Below are positions 37,301 to 50,499 of a stretch of DNA of 64,000 bases, piece after piece. The stretch covers positions 26,690,001-26,754,000 of the forward strand of contig CM049404.1 in NCBI GenBank assembly GCA_026929865.2. The letters run 5' to 3'. The notes under the pieces were generated by a model. The model did no database searches. It had not been told where the DNA came from and saw nothing but the letters and a program-made list of their open reading frames with translations. Within the stretch, counting starts at the first letter, position 1; every line of letters begins with the position of its first letter. The translations under genes were made by a program, and so were the position numbers. The stretch is from Hyperoplus lanceolatus. Lineage: Eukaryota; Chordata; Actinopteri; Uranoscopiformes; Ammodytidae.

Positions 37301-40300
37301 TTACTATTATTATAAGTGTTCCGCATGCTTACATAGCCGACTATTTTAATAACTGCTAATTTACATTCCTTTTCAAGTGGTTTACATAACATCAGTTCAG
37401 GAACTACGAGGAACAAGAGTCTAGAGCCGAGCTGGTGACTCTATAAGACTGCACTACAACTGTTTGAGCTAATTGTGTGTGTGTTAAAAGGCTAACATTT
37501 GCTAGTTAGCTTTGAACACAAACTACAGAAAACTTGCAGCGTATTTGTTAAATAAACCAATACAAAATAAAATAGGAAAACAATCTTACGTAATACAGTG
37601 TCATTAGTTTGTGTGTACGCTGAGTCGCTGACTGATAACCCCCCAAAAAGAAGAACCGGAAAAAAGCTATGACGTAATCATTGTGTGTATCCTGCAGACT
37701 CCTGTCCTGTTGTTTACCAAACCAGTTGGCAATACCATGAATCATAAGTGGACAAGGTTGTTGGCTGAATCACAAATCATAAGTTTATTGTTGAACTATG
37801 AAATCCGCTGCCTTCCAGCACACACCGTATCTACGTCATAACTCCTTTATCACTCAATTTGAAAGCCTCTGGCATCCGGTCCAAATGTAATATTGGTTGG
37901 TGGCTGCAGATAACAAATCTTTGTTGTTTTGTAGAATGGAGAGAATAAGAGGAAAGATAGTTGTATAATGTGTAGGTGTGCAGGTAAAGAGAGAAACAAA
38001 GTAAAAACAGCTTAAGTGTGAGCTAAAGGGTAGGTCAACGTCATGTGAATTCCATTTTATGTTTGCTAAAACCCTTCAAGACTGATAGCCAGTCATTCAA
38101 CAAGGCAGGGTTGAAGTCCATTTCTTTTCTGACTGTCAGATAACAGCCCATTAATAAGATATTTACCACATTTGGCTAAAAGATCTAAATACGGATCTAT
38201 CTGTCACAGTTGTTATGATGATCAATGGCAGTGTTTGAGCTATTGGCTTGACACAGTATCTGGCCACACCTGTGTGAATTGTGTCAATGCTTGTAAAGCT
38301 GCCTGTGATGCCCCAGTGGTTTTGTGTCTGAGAGGTGAGTGCGTCACAGTTTCTCACTTGCTGGTGTTCCCTGCTCCTCCCTGCTCTGCCCGCTCCGTGC
38401 TCTTCTCCAACACCAGCACAGTTTTCCCGTGCTCTTGAAGTCGCACTGTGTTAGCTTCAACATCCTAAATGAGGAGAAAAACAGGCGTGGATGACAACCC
38501 AGTCAAATACATATATTTTAGTGGATCAGTATTTGTGGTGCACACGGACAAATAACCCTGCAGCTGTCACAGAAATTGCCTTAAAGGTACATATATCAAT
38601 TTAGGCTTTAACGCTCAGTTGCTCCCCCTCCTGTAATGAGAATTTACAGGCGCTACAGTGGCCTTCCATGACAACAAGCTAGTTCTGTGCTACTGTAGAA
38701 ACATTGCAGTGAAAATGTCAGCCTCAACGGAGGTAATAAAATAAACAACAACTTTTATTTAAAGTGATTACTAACTTATTTTAACATATTTATGAATATC
38801 ATATTCCATTTCTACCAAGTATGTTCAGAAAAAGGCCACTTCCCTTTAAACACAGCACCTTTAAATGCATGGCAAACATCTCCAGTCGTAATGCTGCACA
38901 TATAGTAATGGGTCATACCTTGAGGATGCGTATGAAATCCTGTTTATCGACACGGAGGAAATGGCAGTTGTCCTCTCTCAGGATGATAGTTGCAGCGCGA
39001 GGTGCATCGTTCAGCAAAGCTAGCTGCCCAAAGTCCTCACCCTCGTGCAGTGTAGTTACCAGGCCCTTTATGCACACAGACACAGTACTCTCAGCATTAT
39101 ATAATACTAGCATCCAACATCAAGGCAACAAAACATTTCACAAGTGTCACTTCTGAGATTTATCATTAGCCATTATTTATTATCATCATTATAAATTCTG
39201 CAACAACTGAATGTGTTTACCTTTCCATGTGTGATCACATTGACAGAGCCCTTCCAGATGATGTACCAGGAAGTGCCTTTGTCCCCCTGACTGAACACTA
39301 CACAACAAAGAAAAACACAGTCAGTACTGACAACACGTCAGCATGAATAACCATCAGACTTGCATGAAGATCACATTTACAGGGATCCTCTATACAATGA
39401 GCTTTACTATGTATGTACTGTATGTGTGATGTCCTTAACAATGACTAGATGGGCAGAGTGAGAGACACACATTGACCCGATTTCATCCACTGAAGTAGTG
39501 AATCCATCATGATGATGAGGATGTTGACATGGTCATTGGGGATAATACAACTTAAAGGAGTGTTGATTGGTAAACAATGTTACAGCTATAGTGTCTAACT
39601 TATGTTGCCCCCTAAGGAATTGTGAGTAATTACAACAACATTTGAGGTACATTTAGGATGTCATACTGAGAAATACAGGGTGAGTTTTGTGGAGCTGATA
39701 AGCTTAATCAACTTTACGTCATCTCGTTTGCCTATGGCATGAATGTGACCGACATTCATTTGTGTGAAAACATTATGCATTGTAGCTTCAAAGGGAGGAT
39801 TTTTTTTGGGGCTGTTTTGTTTCAATGTACAGCAGTGTGGTTCCACTGCAAGATATAACTGTGTGTATGGAGCCCATTCCCTTGCACTCAAGCCCAAACG
39901 TTTGCAAAGTTGTCACTCTTACAGACTGTTCCGGCCTTGTCATGCGATTCAAAGACCAGCACTGATGCCAACTCCTTACGCACCTACGGGTGAAAAGGAA
40001 CAAGGAAGGAAATATGAGACTTTAATGCATTTGGGCAGAGTAGTTACAGTATCAGGGGACAGTGATACATTGTTTGGTGGATTTTCTGGTTATAAGAAAC
40101 TACTATCATTATACTACATGAACAAAAATGGTGGAAATATTATTGGGCAACTTTCGTGCGGCACATTTTCCCTTTATCTAGTGTACACTGTCAATAGCTT
40201 CATTGTGGATACTGTTCATGCAAAAAGAGCAGTAGTCTTGAACATTGATACAAATGCAGCTCTTCTAGCAAATACAATTAAAATACTACATTTTTTGAAT

Positions 40301-43300
40301 CTCTTACTTAGCTATACACAAAGAGATATTACATTATATCTTCATATAGTGGCTTTAATAATCAGGAAATTAATATGGAGAGATAGCAGTAATATTGACT
40401 GACTGAGGTGGAGAGATGAGCTGCAGCCTTGACGTGGAGCAGTTCCTCGTAGATGACTTCTAGGTCCTCATCACTCCTCTGACTGGGGCTAAACACAGGG
40501 AAGTTGAGGAAAGTGTTGTTAACAACCACACATGCACATAATTGTTGCTAAAGCTTAATGGAAAAATACCAGCCCGACAATGCTACAATATACAAAAGGT
40601 TAAAAATGCGGGATTGTTACAGTGGAGGAAATAAGTATTTGATCCCTCACCGATTTTGTAAGTTTGCCCACTTACAAAGAAATGAGCGGTCTATAATTTT
40701 AAAGCTAGGTTTATTTTAACAGTGATAGACAGAATATCAAAAAGAAAATCCAGAAAATCACATTTAAAAAAAAGATAAAAATAATTTTGCATTTCATTAA
40801 GTGAAATAAGTATTTGATCCCCTACCAACCATAAATAATTCTGGCTCCCACAGATTATTCCTTGTGCTTTAAAAATCCTAATCTCAACTAGTTTCCTGTA
40901 TAAAACACACCTGTCTCAACTTGTTACCTGCATAAAAGACACCTGTCCACAGAGTCAATAAATCAAACTCCAACATCTCCATCATAGGCAAGACCAAAGA
41001 GCTGTCTAAAGACATCAGGGAACAGATTGTAGATCTGTGCAAGGCCGGAATAGACTACAAGACCATTGGCGAGAAGCTGGGTGAGAAGGAGACAACTGTT
41101 TTTCGAAATTGAAAGAAACACAAAATGACCATCAATCTCCCTCGGTCTGGGGCTCCATGCAAGATCTCACCTTGTGGGGTATCAATGATCATGAGAAAGG
41201 TGAGGGATCAGCCCAGATCTACACAGGAGGAGCTTGTTTATGATCCCAAGGCAGCTGGGACCACAGTCACCAAGAAAACCATTGGTAACACACTATGCCG
41301 TAATGGATTGAAATGGAGGTTTACGCATTATGCTTTGGGGGTGTTTCTCTGCTAAGGGGACAGGTGGACTTCACTGCATAAAAAGAAATATGGATAGGGC
41401 CATGAAATACTAAGTGACAACCTCTTTCTCTCAGCCAGATCCGTAAAAATGGGTCATGTATGGGTCTTCCAGTACGTCATAACCCTAAAAATACAGCAAA
41501 GGCAACAAAGGAGTGGCTCAAGAAGAAGCACATTAAGGTCATGGAGTGGCCTAGCCAGTCTCCAGACCTTAATCCAATAGATCTGTGGAGGGAACTGAAG
41601 CTCAAGCGACAGCCTCAAAACCTTAAAGATTAGGAAAGGATCTGCAAAGAGGAGTGGTCCAAATATCCTCCTGAGATGTGTGCAAACCTGTTCATCAACT
41701 ACAAGACACGTCTGACCTCTGTACTTGCCAACAAGGGTTTCTCCACCAAGTACTAAGCAATGTTTTGATAGGGGATCAAATACTTATTTCACTCAATGAA
41801 ATGCAAAATAATTTATACCTTTTTTTTATGTGATTTTCTTTTTGATATTCTGTCTTTCACTGTTAAAATAAACCTAGCATTGAAATCATAGACCGTTCAT
41901 TTTATTGTAAGTGGACAAACTTACAAATACTTATTTCCTCCACTGAATATATAGGCCCGACATACTGACCATTTGCGTAGAATCATAGTGAGCAGAGCAT
42001 CGGGACCCAGCTGAGACAGCAGTGATAGACCCTCCTGCAGCTCGTCCTCCGAGTCCCTGTCATTGGGTGTGTTGTTAAGGCCGCACTCAGCGTCCTGGAA
42101 GCGGTAGAACTGGGTGTCCTTGTCCAGGAAGTTCAACTCGTGTTTCACTTGATTGTGGCAGAGAGGGGGATAACGTAAATTAAGACACATTTGTAAGTAA
42201 AAGTGTAGACTTTTGGAGAAACTGTGATTGCATTAGAATAAGATGGTTAAATAGAAGGTGCCGATAATAAAAGTAAATAAATACAATGACCTTAAGGAGA
42301 ATGTAGTTGTTGTGTAGTGACTTTACTGAATGCCTAAATGACCAGATACATGGAAATACGTGCAAATCTATTCTGAGTGAGCCCCTTCATTTGATGAGGA
42401 AGCATTTATATCCTGATTGAAGTGGTCTCTTCCAGGAAGGCATTGCCCAGTATATAAGCATTTTGTGAACACACTTGATTGAATGAAAACACATCGTAAA
42501 GCATATGCCCCCCCCCCCCCCCTCCCCAGGCAGCCCTATCACCAGATTTTACGCCCCTCGAACACTTATCTGCTCAAGATTCTCCATTCCAGCCGAAACA
42601 TTATCTGAATATATTAGAAAATACCAAAAAAATGATGTGACCTCACCCTAGAAATACCAAATGCTATGTTAATGTGTCCTTGATTTTGGCTGCAGGACTG
42701 ATGTTGGTATATTTAACTATCTGGTGTGATGTACCTCTATGCAAAGATTAATTTGTACATTTTCAGCCAACACAATTAGGCAAACTCCAGCTCTTTAGCT
42801 CTTACCATGAACAAGGATCCCTTCGTCCACCAAGACCTGCCACATCCCAACTGCCTGGCTCCTTGATTGCAGACACTCATTTTGTTTCATCAGCCAATCA
42901 ACAAGTTCCTTTCCAGAACAACACTGTCTGTGGAATAGAAGAAATTTAACATTTGAGTTAGCATGTCATTAGCAGCGATTGTTACATGTTCTAACATGGA
43001 TAAAATTCCATGTTACAAGTGTGGGTACCTGTATGTTTTGAGGTAATACTTTCTGTCTCGGATCAGACCGGGGCTTTTCTCGATCATGAAGATGTACACA
43101 GATCTCGCTGCCTTCACCACACGCTCTGAAAGGAACTTAAAACACATGAAAAAAAAAGATTAGTGTCTTTCTTTCGTAAATATTAATGTGGTTTGTCTTC
43201 CTTTAAATTGGAGTTATGGAACAGGGTGAGAGAGAGAGGTGTGTACATAAAGGAGGAGGATATGTTACACAGGCTCTCATATTTACTGTAAAAGCTGACT

Positions 43301-43335
43301 TGTGTGTTGAAAAAAGACAGAAGTTAGCAAAAAAA

Positions 43336-43376
<41 letters not shown>

Positions 43377-46300
43377 GGAGAGGGAGTACATTTTTTTTCC
43401 ACTCAGTAAGTAGATCATGTTTGACGCCACACACAGCAGCAGCGTGAGTGGAGATTTCTGCGGGCGTTGGAGTGTAATGTGGTGTGTGAATGTTTGTTTG
43501 TGTGTGTGTGTGTGTGTGTGTGGGGGGAGGGGGGGTCGCAAGGAGGTGAGAATGTGTAAAGAATGGCTGTGTTAAACTCTCCCACACCCCGCTCGAGAGT
43601 TCCCAGCCCCTAGTGTACAAACTTTCACTTTCCGACCACCCTCTATGTGTTTCCTTTGAACTTCATTTGTTTCCCCCTCCCCCTCCCCCTGACACGCATA
43701 CACACAACTCATTTAGGTCAGGTCGGAAACCCCAAAAGACTACAGAGAGGGGGGTGCAAAAAAAAACCTGTCAGCCACTGATGCAGAAGCAAGGCTTATG
43801 TAACACCAACACTGTGCTTTGTTTGAGGCCTTTTCATGCTTTACAGTACACTCTACTTCTGTTAAAAAAATAACAAATCAAACCAGGCTTCCACCCAACC
43901 AAAATTATTATCTGAATGAATGACATGAGTAAACCTTTTTATTTGGCTCCTCCCTGTTTGACTCACTCCCTCACATCTCCTGCGGTCAGTCTTGTGACTC
44001 CACGAGTAACCTAGACACTTGCTTGTTTGTTCTTTCGATTGCCTCTTAAGGCAAAGCTGTGTGCATAAGGTAGTGGTCTTGAGATTCACTAAGAACTGAA
44101 CAATGAGCAAATCAGCTTAGTGTTGATATGAGGAAGCCACTGTCAGAAACTACCTCCCCCCATTGTCTATCAGTCTTTTACAACTCCTATAGAAGATAGA
44201 AAGCGCCTTCTGGCCTTCACTGACCCAATGTCTTCATGACGCCACCGGCCCCTTTGCTCTTTCACCTTGACTGGGGGCCATGACACCTGCTTGTTAGGTC
44301 CAAGTTCACACAGTGGTTTAAACTATGATGCAAAAACTAGAACGGACTGCACTACACACTTCAACCTATCATCCCCAAATCAGACAGTTCCCAAGACCCT
44401 CACGTCACCAGACTAAATGTGCCCCGAGGCATCTGCTGTGCCCCGCTTGGAGGTATGTTGTCTGGAGGTCAACCCATTTTCCCAGGGGCCAATTTTTTCC
44501 CGTGGGACATTCTCAGGGCATTTCTGCTCCAAAACATATTTACTTGATTTGAGGATTTTTTTTCCCATTACCTAACCCAGTCCTTAGGAAAACAAATCAA
44601 AAGCCATTTTTTTCACTTGGGCCCTCGCTGCTAAACTTGCCCATGATGTAAAAACATGCAGGAAAATTATTAAAGCATTTTCTATTTCTGTAATTCTTTT
44701 AAGTGTTGTCTGTCTTTGCGTTGTTTATCTAATGCGGTTATCTAGGAACTATTGCCAGCACATGATTGTTCCAACTCGAGTCGAATTACAGAGCAAACAC
44801 CTTTCCCAAGTGGAGTGCTCACACTTAGCTTTTGTGTAGTCACAGACACTGACGTATGGGCCACCTGTAAGGTTTGGACAGGCAGTCATAACCCATTTTA
44901 TGACTGGGGTCCATTGTGCTGTTAAGGCCATTTAACAGGCAAGGTGCTGTATTTAAATAGTGCGTAAAGACTGCTGATGTAAAGTATAATAGCCTCATTT
45001 ATATGATCTTTAAAGATAACACTTCTTGCAGAGCTAGCTAAAAAACAGCTGTGCTACAGCCCTATGCAGTTTGCTCAAAGACTCTTTGGCAGGGCATGCA
45101 CTAACCAGCAGACTGGGGTGAATGCAGTCATGTAGTTGGAAAAAGGTTGTAATTGTCTTTATCACAACACAATCACATAATCTATTTTGTGAAACATTTC
45201 CTAACGTCAATCTAGTCTTGGCTGAGAGCGTTGGTCATAAGCCTTTTATAGTTATGTTAGCCTGTGTTTTGGTTCGATGCATTTGTGGTGTGGGGTGGAA
45301 TGAGGATGAGCACAGTTATCCACTGTATGTCTCCTCTGTAGGCGAGACATTTCTCTGTTCCTCACTCTCTCTCTCCGTGACCTCTGTGGGCTGTGTTGTG
45401 AGAGAAGCAGCTGCAGATGAACACTGATGTTTTCCCTTCTATCTAATGTGTGAGAAAATACAAGACCACACTCCTGAAGGCACCATTTTTATCCTGCAAT
45501 ATTGAATGTATATGGGTCCAATTTTTCTCCAGGCCTTTGATCAGGTTGTTCATCTATGTGCATTTCTTAAAAACGTATTTGATTAAATATCAGTAGCTAT
45601 TAATTGGGTGTTTAAAGGTACAGTGTACTGTGTAATATAGGATTATTTTGGCTTCATCTATTGTTTAACGTTTGAGATAGCAACGCTCCACCTCTACCCT
45701 GCACATTCAGAGAACTTAAAAAATCTACGGTGGCCTTCAAGGACAAGAAGCTAGTTACTAAAAATAGCATAATCCACCGCTGCCTCAAGTCTTGATGTGG
45801 TAATGAGGTGAACATGTATTTAGTTATTTATTCTATAGTATTTATTTTTTGTCTTCTAACAGGTGCAGAGGGCCTTTACAATCATCTGTTCTGGCCTTTA
45901 CAAACATGGCGGTGCAAAATGGCGGCATTACCCCTCTCATATGTTGATATAAAACGCTCATTCTAAGGTATTGAAAAATATATACAGCTATATTATATTC
46001 CATTTTCTACCAAGTCTGTTCTGAAAAATGCCAATTCCCACACACTGCACCTTTAAGTGTGGTCAATTCAACTTCAGTGTGTTCATGTATAAAGGAGAAA
46101 ACTACTTATTCTGCTTATTAAAGTTAGAGCACAATCAAACACAGGTTATTAAAAACAATTTGTCTTTGACACACTACTATGGGAATGTATAATGCTCATT
46201 AATGAGTCTTAGAAACTGGAGCCAACACTTGCTACTAAGCAACCAAACAAATCTCCAAGAAGCTTGTAAACACCTGCCTCCCGCAGACACTATTACTCTA

Positions 46301-49300
46301 TCCTCTTTTGTGCTTCTATTGCCAGTACAAAATAACTTGCACAGTCATTGTTTCTCTTTGATGTTGAAAGATGATCTCTCTCAATATCTACTGAACAACT
46401 CAACGCAAACAGGATTCACTTTGGTCACATGTCACACACTTAAAGGTTCTCTCCCTGGCATGCAGTAAAAGTGGCCTTGGCTGGGTGAGGTATAGGGCAT
46501 TGGCAGGGTAGGAAGGGTCAGCTAACTGTGGAACCTGGAGTGCCCTTTAGACTCCTTGTGACTGCGCAGTCTCTGTAGGAATGTGTTGTTTAAGACCCGC
46601 TTGGGCAGCAATGCAGGATATAATAACAACAAAAGGACAAGTTCAGCAGTTTGAGAGGATGCAAACACTGCAAGTCCTGATGATAGCAGAGGTCGGTCAG
46701 TAAAAGAGAGAGAGAGAGAGAAATCCAGGCTGGTGATAGTTTAATGAGTGACGTTCAAGGGCTATGCCAACCACGGTTATGTTGTGGTCAGCTAATTAGA
46801 CAGAGATAGAGAAAGGTAGAGAATCCCGACATGTGCATACAAAACTGATTGTTATGGAGGTTTTAAAAAAAGGTTTAAAAAAAACGAGGGCTATCACATG
46901 AAAAATTTGCAAAAAAAAAAGTTGTGTATTGAAAATGTCAGTTTTCTAGGCCTGTCTCAGATTACAAATGTATATTCTTGAACGTGATTAGTCAAGACTT
47001 GCCTATAAGCGACTGATTGTCGAATCTGCTCTTTGATCCATATTTTCATTAATGCACACTGAAGGCCTCTTCACATGATCAGCCATACTACTGCTTTCCG
47101 ATGGCTGTCCCATTGTTTTTACTGTGGAGAGGGCGGCAGGGCCTGAGTAACCCGGGAGATTTTTGATTAAAAGCTCATGAGTTATTGTCACATTTTTATA
47201 AACAGTGTTGTTAATGGGCTGATATTTATACCACAGTAAACAATGTATCATGATTCATTGGGAGAAACCAAGCTATTCTATGTTGAATCAGAATTCTGCA
47301 CCTCCATATAGGCTTACTAGAACCATCCTTGTTTCATGAATACATTTTGCGACTATTTGACTGTGAGATTGGCAGTCAAATTGGGCTCCTTCGAATCGAA
47401 TAGTCAACTTTTTAGGGTCGTACCCACAGTTTTGAATCAAACTCCCCCTCTGACGTTGTGTCTCAGTATGTTCAACAGGAGTTTCAAAACACCAGTACAG
47501 ACATTGTGTGGAGGTGATGAGCCGAAGCCCAGCTTATCATCTCTGGCATTATGGCATTATACACACCTGCTTCATAGTGTCCTTTGAATTCAGGGCCTCG
47601 GGCAGCGGAGTCTGAAAAGGAAAAAAGAAAAGAGTGACGTTAGCACCACTGACCCATTTCTGCATCTGAAAGCCTCTGAAATAAAGCAGATAACTCTCTG
47701 TGGAACGGCATTCCACAGGAACTAGCTGGACTGGTCGCTTGATGATAATCTCGCTCTCGGTTGCACCAAATAAACAGCTCCGGCCAAGCTGGCACCGACA
47801 GATAGAACGAATAAGTATTTTCTTTTTCATTGGGATGAAGATCAACACAAACACATGATCTCAACCTGTGCCGTGTTATCATTGTCTCCACCGTTATGTG
47901 GGCGGGCGGGTGTCAAGTGTGAGTGTAAAGTAGTGGGAGGAAGAGAATACAGGGAAATCTGCAAAGGAAAGTACAGAGCCTGCTGCCACGCGCTTTGATA
48001 AGTGAAATGGGTGTTTTTAACTATAGACTATCCTTTCATATGAAAAGGCCTTTGAAAATCTTAGCCATTAGAAGCTGAAATGCACTACCACCATTGCCAC
48101 AGACACATACTTTTAATAATATCTCATTTGTGGAGACTCTCTGCCCTTACAAAAGTCATATCAGGCCTTACTTTAAACTGCTGCCATGAACAAATATCCA
48201 ACATTCCCAAGTCTGTACTTTAGCCCAGGCTGTATTTCCTCTTTCTGGCTGGGGTTTTATGTTTTTATGATCCCCCTGGTAGCTATACCGATGTGAATCC
48301 CCAGAGGCAATCGCTTTCAGAGAATTGAATACAGAGACGCATGAAGGCTTTTTGTTGAGGCAATTAATAAGATGTAATATTTTTCTTGCGGTCGGGTAGA
48401 TTGTGGGTACATTGTGCTGCGTCTGGCTCCCTCACGAAAATAAAAGGAAAAACTGATTTATGGCCACTGCTTTTCACTTTATCTCTGCATTAGATTGCTC
48501 ATGCTGCAGACAGTAACTAAATGGGAATTGGTCCCACGTACCGAATAAATGAATTTGTGCTGCAATGATGCATTGCAAATGAATTGGCAAGTAATCACAT
48601 GGTGTTTACTGTCTGCATCGATCAGGAAGCTGTCCGCACATCACTGATATACATCTGTTAAGTGACTCACAGACTTTGTGGCATGTTTTGTCTGACTTGC
48701 TGTGCAGCCGGCTACGGCATGATCAAGGCCTGAGTGGAATACTGCCAAATGATTTATGTAACAAAACATATTAGATCCCACACACAGTCTGTTACGGTGG
48801 GTGAGGAGATGGAGAAAACATTTATGAATTCTCCACTCAATGGGATTTCGGGTCCGAGTTATTTTCGACCGAATATAATATGGATATTTTATACTTTTAT
48901 ATATACACAAATATAAATCATGTCAGCTATGGCTCAATCAAAATGACACGTGCCCCCAGAGTAAACATTTTTTTTTGGAAAAACCATAGGTCTTTAGACA
49001 GGCTGACACAATAAAGAACCCTTTATGAATGTGAAGTATTTTGTTCCTGCTATGTCTCCATGTCTGAGCACTGCTATGCAAGAGCAACAAGGACAGGGAG
49101 ACGATGCCATGGCATCTTCTAATGATGACAGCAAACTGAGCTCTGTTGTGTCCCTGAAAGAGATATCTGGCCACATGCCCTTCAGGGAAAGAATTAGCAA
49201 ATGCCTATGTGCTAACAAAATCGTGCTCACTCCTTCTGTCATACCTCGCTGATTAGATACTGCGTTACATTTTGAGAAAGAATTGAACTTGAGTCGGGAA

Positions 49301-49397
49301 AATGCTTGTTGTCAAATTACATTTTTGTAGAAATCATTTAATATTTCTGAAGGATCTGCTACCTGTCCAAACTGTGTGTATGGTAAAATAATCCACT

Positions 49398-49481
<84 letters not shown>

Positions 49482-50428
49482 AATAGTTGTATATACTATC
49501 TATGGTTAATACAAAGCCTTGGCATTGTAAACGGGTATGTAAACAAAGGTTATGTAAACAAAGGGGCCCACCGTAGCAAGCAACATGCCAGTTTACAGAG
49601 GCAACGCTGTGTATAAACACCAGATTTCTTTTCAGCGCACAAACATTTCAGACAGGTTATTGTCAAAAAGTTATATAGACATCAATAGTTCACCAGAATC
49701 CCTTACTCCCCCTTTAATACCAAGAATCAAATGACGTATGCAGGTATACAATTAATCTTGTTATTGAGGCAGATTCCGCTGCTCTTGTGCTGCTAGTACA
49801 AACACTGTTCCAAAAAAAAAGATAATCATGTGTGTAATGTTACGTCAATGCATTTGTTCATTTTATGATCTGGGTGCTTTTAGTAGGCTGTCAACTTGAA
49901 CTTTACACTTTTGTGTAAATCTTGTTTTTGGCCTGACGAGGGCATCTCTGTATAAGTGTTCTAATGTAATTTATGGGTTAGGGATAGATAACCTGAGTAA
50001 ACACAAGGTCCCTCGTGGCAGTGACAATGACTTTAACTACTGCTGTCACAAGTGAGGATATGTTCTGTTGCGTGCTAACTTAGGTCGGGTTGTCAGGTGT
50101 CAAACTGGCATGCATGGATCAAAGGCATAATTGTCCACTACTTTGTGCAACGTATGACATTGATGTTTAGCTGGTAACAGCAGGAAGTTCCGAACTCAGT
50201 CTCCGGAGATTTACAGTCGACTTTGAGCCTTTGGATGCTCAAAAGTCAAGTAAAATTAGAACCCAAGAGCCTTCACTGTCTTCCTGTGACCCGGAGACAA
50301 ACGCCTAACCTTTGTTCATTCTTCTAAAAGCTCTTCTGTAAACTGGAGGAGTGCTGCGGGTAACAATAAACAATACACTATTAATAGCCTGAGTTGGAAG
50401 ATTTAAAAAGAACTTTGTGCATTGTTAA

Positions 50429-50499
<71 letters not shown>

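Noticed and set aside
39764-40402. 212-codon plus-strand open frame
   Set aside because: It overlaps a MITE end and runs antisense to a rapgef3 exon (39923-39983). Its translation has no recognisable domain and reads like A/T-rich intron, so it is a chance frame.
41125-41355. 76-codon frame as a host gene
   Set aside because: It is a piece of Tc1 transposase within the internally deleted copy.
49025-49252. Open frames on both strands near 49.0-49.25 kb
   Set aside because: No consistent splice sites or known domain, and positioned in rapgef3 intron 1; judged chance.
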